Positions 1 to 5,677 of a stretch of DNA of 6,440 nt are shown piece by piece. Each line of letters opens with the position of its first letter. Within the stretch, counting starts at the first letter, position 1. Source of the DNA: an uncultured Cellvibrionales bacterium. GTDB taxonomy: Bacteria > Pseudomonadota > Gammaproteobacteria > Pseudomonadales > UBA7434. Below the pieces are notes generated by a model, which saw only the letters and a program-made list of their open reading frames with translations, was not told where the DNA came from and did not search any database. The DNA is taken from the NCBI GenBank assembly GCA_937897785.1, contig CALCNB010000023.1, positions 1 to 6,440 of the forward strand. Direction: 5' to 3'. The translations under genes and the position numbers were made by a program.

Positions 1-306
1 AATGGCGGCAATATTATCAGCTACACTGAGGGTCCTGAAGATTGATGGCTCCTGCGGCAGATAACCTAAACCAAGTTTAGCTCTGCTATCGATCGCCTTA
101 TGGGTAATGTCAGTGCCATTGATTTCAATAATGCCATTATCTGCACGGACAATACCAGCAATCATATAAAAGCAGGTGGTTTTGCCAGCGCCATTAGGTC
201 CTAAAAGGCCAACAACTTCGCCGCTATTGATCATCAGAGAGACATCGTGAATAACTTTTCTGCGATTATAGCTTTTAGCAAGATGTTTAGCGATTAGTTG
301 GCTCAT
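1..306 (-). CDS. lptB: LptB, lipopolysaccharide export ATP-binding protein (partial, N-terminal 102 residues)
   Basis: Cytoplasmic ATPase of the LptB2FGC complex, which extracts lipopolysaccharide from the inner membrane and pushes it onto the LptC-LptA bridge. I translated it by hand from the ATG at 306-304; the gene leaves the window at position 1 with 102 codons visible, against about 240 in the family. The Walker A motif GPNGAGKT lies at residues 36-43 and the Q-loop in GYLPQE at residues 81-86 (Gln85). Phe90 and Arg91 follow in SIFR; the matching residues of E. coli LptB line the groove that receives the LptF/LptG coupling helices. The signature motif, Walker B and switch histidine lie beyond the edge. 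The start is 2 bp after the lptA stop (TAA-CT-ATG), so it is probably translated by coupling to lptA. A generic ABC ATPase is unlikely given the lptC-lptA neighbours and the close match to LptB. Confidence 0.97.
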   Translation of the reverse strand, partial: MSQLIAKHLAKSYNRRKVIHDVSLMINSGEVVGLLGPNGAGKTTCFYMIAGIVRADNGIIEINGTDITHKAIDSRAKLGLGYLPQEPSIFRTLSVADNIAAI

Positions 307-308
307 AG

Positions 309-899
309 TTATGGCATATCTTCGTTGCTGGATTTGGGTTTGATCACGGTGTGGACACGAGTATTAGTATTTTCAGGATTTGTTTTAGCTTTAATACTTT
401 GCATGTGAGTAGAGTATTCAATTCTATCGCCTGTTACAATATAGCCTGCTTGATCAATTGACGCATTGCCTTGAAGTCGTATGATGCCCGACTCGATGAA
501 ATATTCAAGCTTCTTTGCTTCTGCTTTAACCGTCACTCTGCCGCTGCTATCGTGTTGATGGAAAAAAGCTGGTTTGCCAATAGCTTCAATAGCACTGTGT
601 TGTTCTTGGTCTTCTTCACTCATGTCGCTGTTGTATAAAGTGATAACAGTGACCATATCACCGCGTAAAAGCAGTGATCCTTGCTCAACAATGACGTTGC
701 CTCGGTAAATCGTTTGTCCCAAGTTACTAATACTTTGAGCATTATCAGCGCTAATTTGAATGGGCTGTGAAGGTTGGTCTGCCCAAGTGGGGCTGAATAA
801 CATAGACAGTATAATTATTGGCAAAATAAAGCTAGCACATAAAAAGTTAGCCGAATGATTGTTATTTCTTGAACCATTATTATCAGGGGTTGATGACAC
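309..899 (-). CDS. lptA: LptA, periplasmic lipopolysaccharide transport protein
   Basis: Periplasmic OstA-family beta-jellyroll protein that links LptC to the outer-membrane LptDE complex and carries lipopolysaccharide across the periplasm. At 196 residues it is close to E. coli LptA (185). A hydrophobic stretch at residues 19-36 followed by PTWA-DQ suggests signal peptidase I cleavage after Ala40. The mature part shows the family pattern: IQISADNAQ (47-55), YRGNVIVEQG (65-74), GKPAFFHQ (108-115), RLQGNASIDQ (141-150) and VTGDRIEY (155-162). The start is GTG at 899-897, chosen because a GGAG lies 6 nt upstream, an in-frame TGA sits two codons upstream, and no other ATG or GTG occurs before the signal peptide. 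The start overlaps the lptC end by 17 bp. The signal-peptide n-region is unusually long and Asn-rich, with a single Arg (residue 11). Confidence 0.95.
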   Translation of the reverse strand: MSSTPDNNGSRNNNHSANFLCASFILPIIILSMLFSPTWADQPSQPIQISADNAQSISNLGQTIYRGNVIVEQGSLLLRGDMVTVITLYNSDMSEEDQEQHSAIEAIGKPAFFHQHDSSGRVTVKAEAKKLEYFIESGIIRLQGNASIDQAGYIVTGDRIEYSTHMQSIKAKTNPENTNTRVHTVIKPKSSNEDMP

Positions 900-1524
900 T
901 TTTCACTCCAGATAGAAGCTGCCACTGATCTTTGTTAAGGTCAGCTTCGAGGCCTGAGGCTGTTGTAGTGGTAGTAGGAGACTCAATGCTAATGGCTTGA
1001 TCAGTTGATAAAATGTTGGCCTTAGAATCGATTGTTAAAGATTGAGTGAAGACTTTAGCCTGTCTATCTATATCGTTGATTTCCACATTACCTGTTAATT
1101 GTGTTTTTTTATCTCTGTGCCCGATTAAACCCTCATTAGCGGTAATAGTTAATGGCTTGTTGTTTTTTTCGTGGATTATCATGTGCGGTTGAATAAGTCG
1201 TAACTTGTTATTCTTAGAGTCTTTTGTGGCAGTGAATTCTTGCTGGGTGGATGCGTGAGAATCCTTATTTTGATCGTTCGTTTCAGTAATCATTTCTGCA
1301 CGATTTGCAGTTAAATGTTGTCGCAATTGGCCTTGAGAGTCGAACTGACGAATTTCTACATTATCTAAGATGCTAACCGGTTGTTGCTTATGGTTTGAGG
1401 CAGGGTTTGCTGTATTGAAAAGTGAATTGAGATTTAGATTGAGCGCATAGAAGGCGATCATCGCGCAGCTAATACCCAGTGCGAGCAAGTTGCGAATCTG
1501 CTTTTGACGTTTTTTTGCAAACAT
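883..1524 (-). CDS. lptC: LptC, inner-membrane-anchored lipopolysaccharide export protein
   Basis: Bitopic inner-membrane protein of the LptB2FGC complex whose periplasmic domain receives lipopolysaccharide and passes it to LptA. It has 213 residues, against 191 in E. coli LptC. A basic N-terminus (KKRQKQIR, residues 4-11) precedes one membrane helix at about 12-30, which fits an uncleaved anchor with a cytoplasmic N-terminus. The periplasmic part has the LptC pattern: a strand around EIRQFDSQGQLRQHLTA (57-73), PHMIIHE (113-119), LTITANEGLIG (125-135) and LTGNVEI (143-149). Residues about 81-108 are hydrophilic, rich in Asn, Asp, Lys, Ser and Thr, and appear to be an insertion between two strands. 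A run of five Thr lies at 184-188. The ATG at 1524 has only a weak Shine-Dalgarno. It starts 23 bp after kdsC, and the 3' end overlaps lptA. The family is poorly conserved, so context supports the call as much as the sequence. Confidence 0.92.
   Translation of the reverse strand: MFAKKRQKQIRNLLALGISCAMIAFYALNLNLNSLFNTANPASNHKQQPVSILDNVEIRQFDSQGQLRQHLTANRAEMITETNDQNKDSHASTQQEFTATKDSKNNKLRLIQPHMIIHEKNNKPLTITANEGLIGHRDKKTQLTGNVEINDIDRQAKVFTQSLTIDSKANILSTDQAISIESPTTTTTASGLEADLNKDQWQLLSGVKSVINP
906..909 (-). promoter_or_regulatory. Ribosome binding site fixing the GTG start of lptA
   Basis: On the minus strand this reads GGAG, 6 nt before the GTG at 899-897. It lies inside the 3' end of lptC. Together with the TGA two codons upstream in the lptA frame, it decides the non-ATG start of lptA. 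Confidence 0.7.
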
Positions 1525-1547
1525 AGACCACTGCTTAATTCAATTTA

Positions 1548-2111
1548 TTAATTTTTGCTCCGAAAAGTATCGATGCTTTTATCATACAGGTCATTTGCGC
1601 AGAGAATTAACTCGGCTAACTCTCTTACGGCGCCATCGCCGCCGTCTTTCTTTGATATCCAATCGGCGACCGCTTTCACTTCGGTGTTAGCATTGGCGAC
1701 AGTAGCACCTAACCTAACATTTTCAATAGCGCTTAAGTCGGGTAGGTCGTCACCCATATAGGCCGTTTGCTCTAAAGTGATGCCGGTTATTGATAGTAAT
1801 TCATCCAGTGCCATAAGTTTATCTTCTCGACCTTGGATGAGGTGCTGGATAGAAAGTTCATTCGCTCGACGTTGAACGATGTTAGATTCGCGGCCAGTAA
1901 TAATAGCGACTTCAATGCCTTGATTTTGCAATAGCTTAATTCCTAAGCCGTCTGCAATATTAAAGCATTTCAGTTCTTCGCCATCATTGCCAAAATAAAG
2001 TTTTCCATCACTTAAAACGCCATCCACATCCAATGCGAGTAACTTTATTCCCTGAGCTAAAGACAGAATGTTTGAGTCAAACGATGCGGCTAAATTTTTA
2101 TTCTTTTTCAT
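1548..2111 (-). CDS. kdsC: KdsC, 3-deoxy-D-manno-octulosonate 8-phosphate phosphatase
   Basis: Removes the phosphate from KDO 8-phosphate to give free KDO, the first sugar of the lipopolysaccharide inner core; cytoplasmic and normally tetrameric. The 187-residue length matches the family (188 in E. coli). Haloacid dehalogenase motifs are all present: motif I DVDGV with nucleophile Asp28 and Asp30, motif II ITGR with Thr72, motif III Lys98 in GREDKL, and motif IV GDDLPD (120-125). The small C0-type architecture without a cap domain, and the C-terminal GGDGAVRE (157-164), are typical of KdsC. The ATG overlaps the kdsD stop in a 4-bp ATGA arrangement, so coupled translation is likely. Arabinose-5-phosphate isomerase immediately upstream confirms the pathway assignment. 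Confidence 0.97.
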   Translation of the reverse strand: MKKNKNLAASFDSNILSLAQGIKLLALDVDGVLSDGKLYFGNDGEELKCFNIADGLGIKLLQNQGIEVAIITGRESNIVQRRANELSIQHLIQGREDKLMALDELLSITGITLEQTAYMGDDLPDLSAIENVRLGATVANANTEVKAVADWISKKDGGDGAVRELAELILCANDLYDKSIDTFRSKN

Positions 2112-3076
2112 GCTAAACCAGCCTTTATAAGGGCATGTAAATGGACAACACCTAAAACAATATTGTTATCCGTGGTTACTGCAAGGCATGAAATATTATT
2201 ATCTTCAATAATCTTCATTGCCTGTGCTGCGAGCATGTCATCACTAATGGTGATTGGGTTTTTGATCATGAGATCGCTCATGTTTGTGTTGTGTAGATCA
2301 TCGCGGCGATCTATCGCTCGGCGTAAATCTCCGTCAGTAAAGATGCCCAGTAAGGCATGACTTTGATCAGTGATTGTCGTCATACCTAAGCCTTTTTGGC
2401 TTATTTCCATAAGACCTTCGGCCAGTAAGGCCTCTGGTTTCACTTGCGGAAAGTCTGTTTCCATTACGTCACTGACCTTTAACAATAGCCGTCTGCCGAG
2501 TGTGCCGCCTGGATGGGAAAATGCAAAGTCCTCAGCGCTGAAGCCACGAGCTTCTAACAGCGCAATAGCCAGCGCATCGCCCATCACTAAGGCCGCTGTT
2601 GTGCTGGATGTCGGCGCAAGACCAAGCGGGCATGCTTCCTCTTCAACGCTGACATCAAGATGTATATCAGCACTTTGGGCCAGGGTCGATTGCAAGTTGC
2701 CTGTCATTGCAATTAATGGCACACCTATGCGCTTTATCAGCGGGAGTAATGTCAATAGTTCATTGGTGTTGCCTGAACCAGAAAGGGCAAGTACGGCATC
2801 GTTAGATGTCAGCATGCCAAGATCACCGTGACTGGCTTCAGCGGGGTGCATAAAGAATGCAGGCGTCCCTGTACTTGATAGCGTGGCAGCAATTTTATTG
2901 GCAATATGGCCTGATTTACCTATTCCGGTTACGACCACGCGGCCCCGGCATTGCATAAGCGATTCGCAGGCTTGCTCAAAGCCTTTATCAAGACGATGGA
3001 GTAAGGCATGGATTGACTTTTGTTCCATTTCAATCGTGCGTTTGCCGATAGCGATGAAATTAGGCTTTTTACTCAT
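2108..3076 (-). CDS. kdsD: KdsD, D-arabinose 5-phosphate isomerase
   Basis: Interconverts D-ribulose 5-phosphate and D-arabinose 5-phosphate, supplying the precursor for KDO 8-phosphate synthase. It has 322 residues (328 in E. coli). An N-terminal SIS sugar-isomerase domain at about 35-180 is followed by two CBS domains at about 200-260 and 266-322. Residues matching the catalytic set of E. coli KdsD (Lys59, Glu111, Glu152, His193) are present with a constant offset of five: Lys54 in GIGKSGH, Glu106 in SGNTNE, Glu147 in EEEACPLG and His188 in SHPGG. ACPLGLAPTSSTT (148-160) is a hallmark of the family. The ATG at 3076 is the first in-frame start after a TAA nine codons upstream; its Shine-Dalgarno is weak. 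It heads the tightly packed kds-lpt operon. A paralogue such as GutQ is possible from sequence alone, but the context argues for KdsD. Confidence 0.97.
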   Translation of the reverse strand: MSKKPNFIAIGKRTIEMEQKSIHALLHRLDKGFEQACESLMQCRGRVVVTGIGKSGHIANKIAATLSSTGTPAFFMHPAEASHGDLGMLTSNDAVLALSGSGNTNELLTLLPLIKRIGVPLIAMTGNLQSTLAQSADIHLDVSVEEEACPLGLAPTSSTTAALVMGDALAIALLEARGFSAEDFAFSHPGGTLGRRLLLKVSDVMETDFPQVKPEALLAEGLMEISQKGLGMTTITDQSHALLGIFTDGDLRRAIDRRDDLHNTNMSDLMIKNPITISDDMLAAQAMKIIEDNNISCLAVTTDNNIVLGVVHLHALIKAGLA

Positions 3077-3116
3077 GGTGATAATTGACTCAGGTCTTTA
3101 ATCGTTTGTGGACGTC

Positions 3117-3145
3117 AATGGTAGTGAACTTTAATGGTAGTGAAC
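3117..3145 (-). repeat. 13-bp perfect direct repeat upstream of kdsD
   Basis: On the minus strand GTTCACTACCATT occurs twice, at 3145-3133 and 3129-3117, with a 16-bp period. The copies lie 40-69 bp before the kdsD start, in the 193-bp gap between yrbG and kdsD. Two copies so placed could be a tandem operator or a chance duplication; no regulator is identifiable. I could not find convincing -35/-10 hexamers nearby. Confidence 0.5.
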
Positions 3146-3269
3146 AATAAGGGTTGATTGTAAATCCTTACACAGGATTAGGCTCGTGATTAGTTGGCAC
3201 TGATCAAGCGAATGATTAAGCAAAAATGCCAATGACATCTCACATATATGGCGATGTGGCCCAGTGCTG

Positions 3270-4244
3270 TTAAAAGATCAATGTGTAATAAAAGCCATAA
3301 CTAAGCAGTAGAAGCAGGCCGACGGGTCGACCCAGTGACGGTGTTTCAGATTTTTGCCTAAGGCTGGCCAAGCCGACTATTGCGACCAATGCGAGAGTCA
3401 ACAACACCATGACAAATAGGTCTCTATTAACTGTCATGGCGGTTAATGAAGAGGGTGAAAGGATGCCTGGAATAGCCATAACTGCTAGTATATTCAATAT
3501 GTTAGATCCGATAATGTTGCCTATGGCGATATCGTGATGCCCCTTAAGTGCGCTAGCTATCGACGCGGCTAATTCTGGTAAGCTGGTGCCCAGCGCAACG
3601 ATGGTTAAGCCAATAACCATTGGGCTGACGCCAAAATGCTCAGCTAATGTTTTAGCTGACCAGACCAATAAATCCGCAAAGCCAAGCAGTGCTAATAGGC
3701 CCATGGCCACGTAAATAATAGCTTTTAGGTGGTTTAATTCTGGCGGAATTGCTCTTTCTGCCAATTCGCTTGAAGAAATTGGCTTAGCGCGGCGCGCGTC
3801 CCAGATGAGCACTAAGGTAGCCAGTAAAGCCGCTGTCAGAAGACCAATGCCTTCAAGAGCGCTTAAATACAAGTCCCACAAGAAAAAGACGGCAAGAAAG
3901 GTGGCTATGAGTAATAAGGGGATTTCAAGCCGCATTAGACCGGTATTGATCGGTATGGCAGCAATGATTGCTGTGACGCCTAATACTAAGCCAATATTCG
4001 CGATATTTGAGCCGATCGCATTGCCAATAGCCAAATTAGGTACACCGTCCAAGGCTGCCTCTGCAGAAACAAACATCTCCGGCGCTGATGTGCCAAAGGC
4101 TACGACCGTTAAGCCGATTAAAACCGGCGTCATTCCTAAGTGTTTAGCGAGTGAGGCGCTGCCGCTAACAAATACATTGGCGCTCCAGACCAGTCCAGTA
4201 AAGCCGATAATGAGCGTGGTCATAGCGAGAATAGAGAGAGGCAT
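3270..4244 (-). CDS. yrbG: YrbG-type calcium/sodium antiporter family membrane protein
   Basis: Inner-membrane cation exchanger of the CaCA superfamily, predicted to exchange Ca2+ for Na+ or H+; the physiological role of bacterial YrbG is not settled. It has 324 residues (325 in E. coli YrbG) with about ten hydrophobic segments in two inverted halves joined by a hydrophilic loop at about 149-175. Both alpha repeats are intact: GTSAPE (51-56) with GNAIGSNIANIG (74-85) in the first half, and GTSLPE (219-224) with GNIIGSNILNI (242-252) in the second. Glu56 and Glu224 are the paired acidic residues that bind the ion in this superfamily. The ATG at 4244 has only a purine-rich, weak Shine-Dalgarno. 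It lies upstream of kdsD in the same direction, as in E. coli, but the 193-bp gap suggests that kdsD may also have its own promoter. No clear terminator follows it. Confidence 0.93.
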   Translation of the reverse strand: MPLSILAMTTLIIGFTGLVWSANVFVSGSASLAKHLGMTPVLIGLTVVAFGTSAPEMFVSAEAALDGVPNLAIGNAIGSNIANIGLVLGVTAIIAAIPINTGLMRLEIPLLLIATFLAVFFLWDLYLSALEGIGLLTAALLATLVLIWDARRAKPISSSELAERAIPPELNHLKAIIYVAMGLLALLGFADLLVWSAKTLAEHFGVSPMVIGLTIVALGTSLPELAASIASALKGHHDIAIGNIIGSNILNILAVMAIPGILSPSSLTAMTVNRDLFVMVLLTLALVAIVGLASLRQKSETPSLGRPVGLLLLLSYGFYYTLIF

Positions 4245-4616
4245 AAATTTCGTTTTCTAATGTTATTGACTTTAATCGTTAAAAAAATGCCATACTGTAT
4301 AAATATCAACCTACTATGGCAGTTCTGAACCCGCTGATGAAGCCAGCATTGCCAGTATTTTTGTTCTAAGCTTGCGAACTTTTGTGCTGTTTTTTTACTG
4401 TGGTTTTGTGCTTGACCATGAGAAAATACGCCATTGGGTGAATTTGAGAATTATCTACACCGTTGAGCGCAATCGTCTTTAAGGTAGAAACTATACAGTA
4501 GGACATCTGTTGCGACAACGCAGCGACAAGACTTAATTTCTTAAATTCCCAATCAAGGGGAATTAATTGCGTTCGTTTTTATCAAATTAGTGATAGTCAA
4601 AGGATAGTGAAGCGAT
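4245..4616. other. Divergent intergenic region between yrbG and mlaC; no gene seen
   Basis: These 372 bp separate the two divergent transcription units and should hold both promoters. No frame gives a credible protein: the longest ATG reading frames I followed are 13-17 codons (for example from 4315) and lack a ribosome binding site. I found no trace of MlaF, MlaE or MlaD motifs such as an ABC Walker A. Promoter-like hexamers exist but are weak: TTGACT at 4266-4271 with CATACT at 4291-4296 (19-bp spacer), and TTGAGC at 4463-4468 with TAGAAA at 4485-4490 (16-bp spacer), both toward mlaC. TTTTGTGCT occurs twice, at 4380-4388 and 4404-4412. An inverted repeat lies at 4544-4564. Confidence 0.7.
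4544..4564. repeat. Inverted repeat in the mlaC leader
   Basis: AATTCCC at 4544-4550 and GGGAATT at 4558-4564 are perfect 7-bp arms around a 7-nt loop, ending 52 bp before the mlaC start. No T-run follows, so it is unlikely to be a terminator. It could be an operator or a leader hairpin. Confidence 0.45.
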
Positions 4617-5375
4617 ATGACGTTAAAAGTTCAATGCATAGCAAGGTTAAAAAAAATACGCTCTATGGTTTGGCTTCCTTTAGCCATTTGCTGGGTGAGT
4701 GCGAGTTCAGCACAGCTCAGCCTTGCGACCAATGATAATGTTCAATCGATACAAGCAGAGCAAGCGACGACAGAAGTAATCGCGGCGCATCAAATGGTAG
4801 AAGCCATGACAGATGACTTGCTTTTATTAATTGAGGCTGCACAGCGTTATTCGGCAGACGATAAGCAGCGTTTTTTTGTTGAGCTCGATGATTTACTTAG
4901 ACCTGTTATCGATTTTAAATCCTTTTCGCGAGCGGTCATGGGTAGGCATGCAAGCGCAAAGAAAATGGCGATGCTCTCAAGTGAAGAGCAGCAACGCTTG
5001 ATGAATCAAATCGAGCGATTTAGCGGCGTATTTTCTGTGTCATTAATACGAACCTATGGTAAAGGCTTACTGGCATTTGAAGGGCAAAAAATTGAGGTAG
5101 TTGTGCCCACTGATGTCAATCCCTCAGCAACTAAAGCGAGAGTCAAACAATTGATTTATGGCGATCGACAGCAACCCTATGAGATTCAATACACTTTACG
5201 AAAGGACTCTCGAGGGCAGTGGAAATTGCGTAACATGGTTGTTGAATCAATTAATTTGGGTAAGATTTACCGAAACCAATTTGATAGTGCCGTTGAAGTT
5301 TACGAGGGTAATATCGATAAAGTTATTAATAACTGGTCTGCTTCTGGTGATGATACTGCTGCGCAAGCCCAATAG
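4617..5375 (+). CDS. mlaC: MlaC, periplasmic phospholipid-binding protein (Ttg2D family)
   Basis: Soluble periplasmic carrier that ferries phospholipids between the outer-membrane MlaA complex and the inner-membrane MlaFEDB ABC transporter. It has 252 residues, about 40 more than E. coli MlaC (211). A basic N-terminus (K4, R10, K12, K13, R15) and a hydrophobic core at 17-29 give a signal peptide, probably cut after SSA (residue 32). A linker of about 25 polar residues precedes the domain. Family features are VIDFKSFSRAVMGRHA (97-112), SSEEQQRLMNQIERF (121-135), TYGKGLLAFEGQKIEV (146-161), LRKDSRGQWKLRNMVVESI (194-212) and NLGKIYRNQFD (213-223) ending in IDKVINNW (233-240). The ATG at 4617 is preceded by an in-frame TGA at 4608; AGGA at 4601-4604 is rather distant as a Shine-Dalgarno. 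No mlaF, mlaE or mlaD lies upstream and no mlaB downstream, so which transporter it serves is not shown here. Confidence 0.9.
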   Translation: MTLKVQCIARLKKIRSMVWLPLAICWVSASSAQLSLATNDNVQSIQAEQATTEVIAAHQMVEAMTDDLLLLIEAAQRYSADDKQRFFVELDDLLRPVIDFKSFSRAVMGRHASAKKMAMLSSEEQQRLMNQIERFSGVFSVSLIRTYGKGLLAFEGQKIEVVVPTDVNPSATKARVKQLIYGDRQQPYEIQYTLRKDSRGQWKLRNMVVESINLGKIYRNQFDSAVEVYEGNIDKVINNWSASGDDTAAQAQ

Positions 5376-5419
5376 TCAGCTGCTAAGCTAGCCGTTAAGA
5401 TTTTTTAGAGAACAGTATT

Positions 5420-5656
5420 ATGCAAAAAGAAATTATCGATTTAATTCAGACACATATTAGTGCCGATCATCTTGACGTTGAATTATCAGGTAACCATTGT
5501 TCTGTCACGATTGTCAGTAAAGAATTTGAAGGTCTGTCAGCGGTAAAAAAACAGCAGCGTGTTTATCAGTGTTTAAATGAAAAGATTGCCTCGGGTGAGA
5601 TACACGCAGTGAATATACGCGCCTTAACACCATCGCAATGGCAAGCTAGCATTTAA
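5420..5656 (+). CDS. ibaG: IbaG, BolA-family protein
   Basis: Small cytoplasmic BolA/IbaA-family protein. Members pair with monothiol glutaredoxin Grx4 (GrxD) in [2Fe-2S] cluster handling, and E. coli IbaG is linked to acid stress and envelope behaviour. The 78-residue length is close to E. coli IbaG (84). The diagnostic part is FEGLSAVKKQQRVYQCL (36-52), where VKKQQ and the following Tyr match IbaG/YrbA, followed by IHAVNIRALTPSQW (61-74). His62 corresponds to the conserved C-terminal histidine used as a cluster ligand in BolA-Grx complexes. His26-Cys27 lies in the variable loop. The ATG at 5420 follows AGAG at 5407-5410 by 9 nt. The gene sits 44 bp after mlaC and 21 bp before murA; the ibaG-murA pairing is conserved in gammaproteobacteria and supports IbaG over BolA. 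Confidence 0.95.
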   Translation: MQKEIIDLIQTHISADHLDVELSGNHCSVTIVSKEFEGLSAVKKQQRVYQCLNEKIASGEIHAVNIRALTPSQWQASI

Positions 5657-5677
5657 GCTTATTAAAAAGAAGATTCC

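Noticed and set aside
2370..2831. Plus-strand ORF of 153 codons opposite kdsD
   Set aside because: Antisense shadow of the well-conserved KdsD SIS domain; no ribosome binding site or family signal.
3163..3179. Six-bp inverted repeat AATCCT/AGGATT in the yrbG-kdsD gap
   Set aside because: Short and AT-rich with no T-run or context; expected by chance at this length.
3235..3258. Hairpin-like sequences just downstream of yrbG (CACAT/ATGTG and ACATC/GATGT)
   Set aside because: Stems are only 5 bp, mutually exclusive, and lack a T-run on the transcribed strand.
3805..4260. Plus-strand ORF of 151 codons opposite yrbG
   Set aside because: Antisense to the first half of yrbG; the basic, low-complexity translation is what antisense of a membrane protein gives.
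5158..5391. Plus-strand ORF of 77 codons overlapping the end of mlaC
   Set aside because: Out-of-frame shadow inside the conserved C-terminal part of MlaC.
5376..5419. Possible terminator between mlaC and ibaG (T-run at 5401-5406)
   Set aside because: The sequence before the T-run forms only a 4-bp GCTA/TAGC stem that is not adjacent to the Ts, so read-through into ibaG-murA is more likely.
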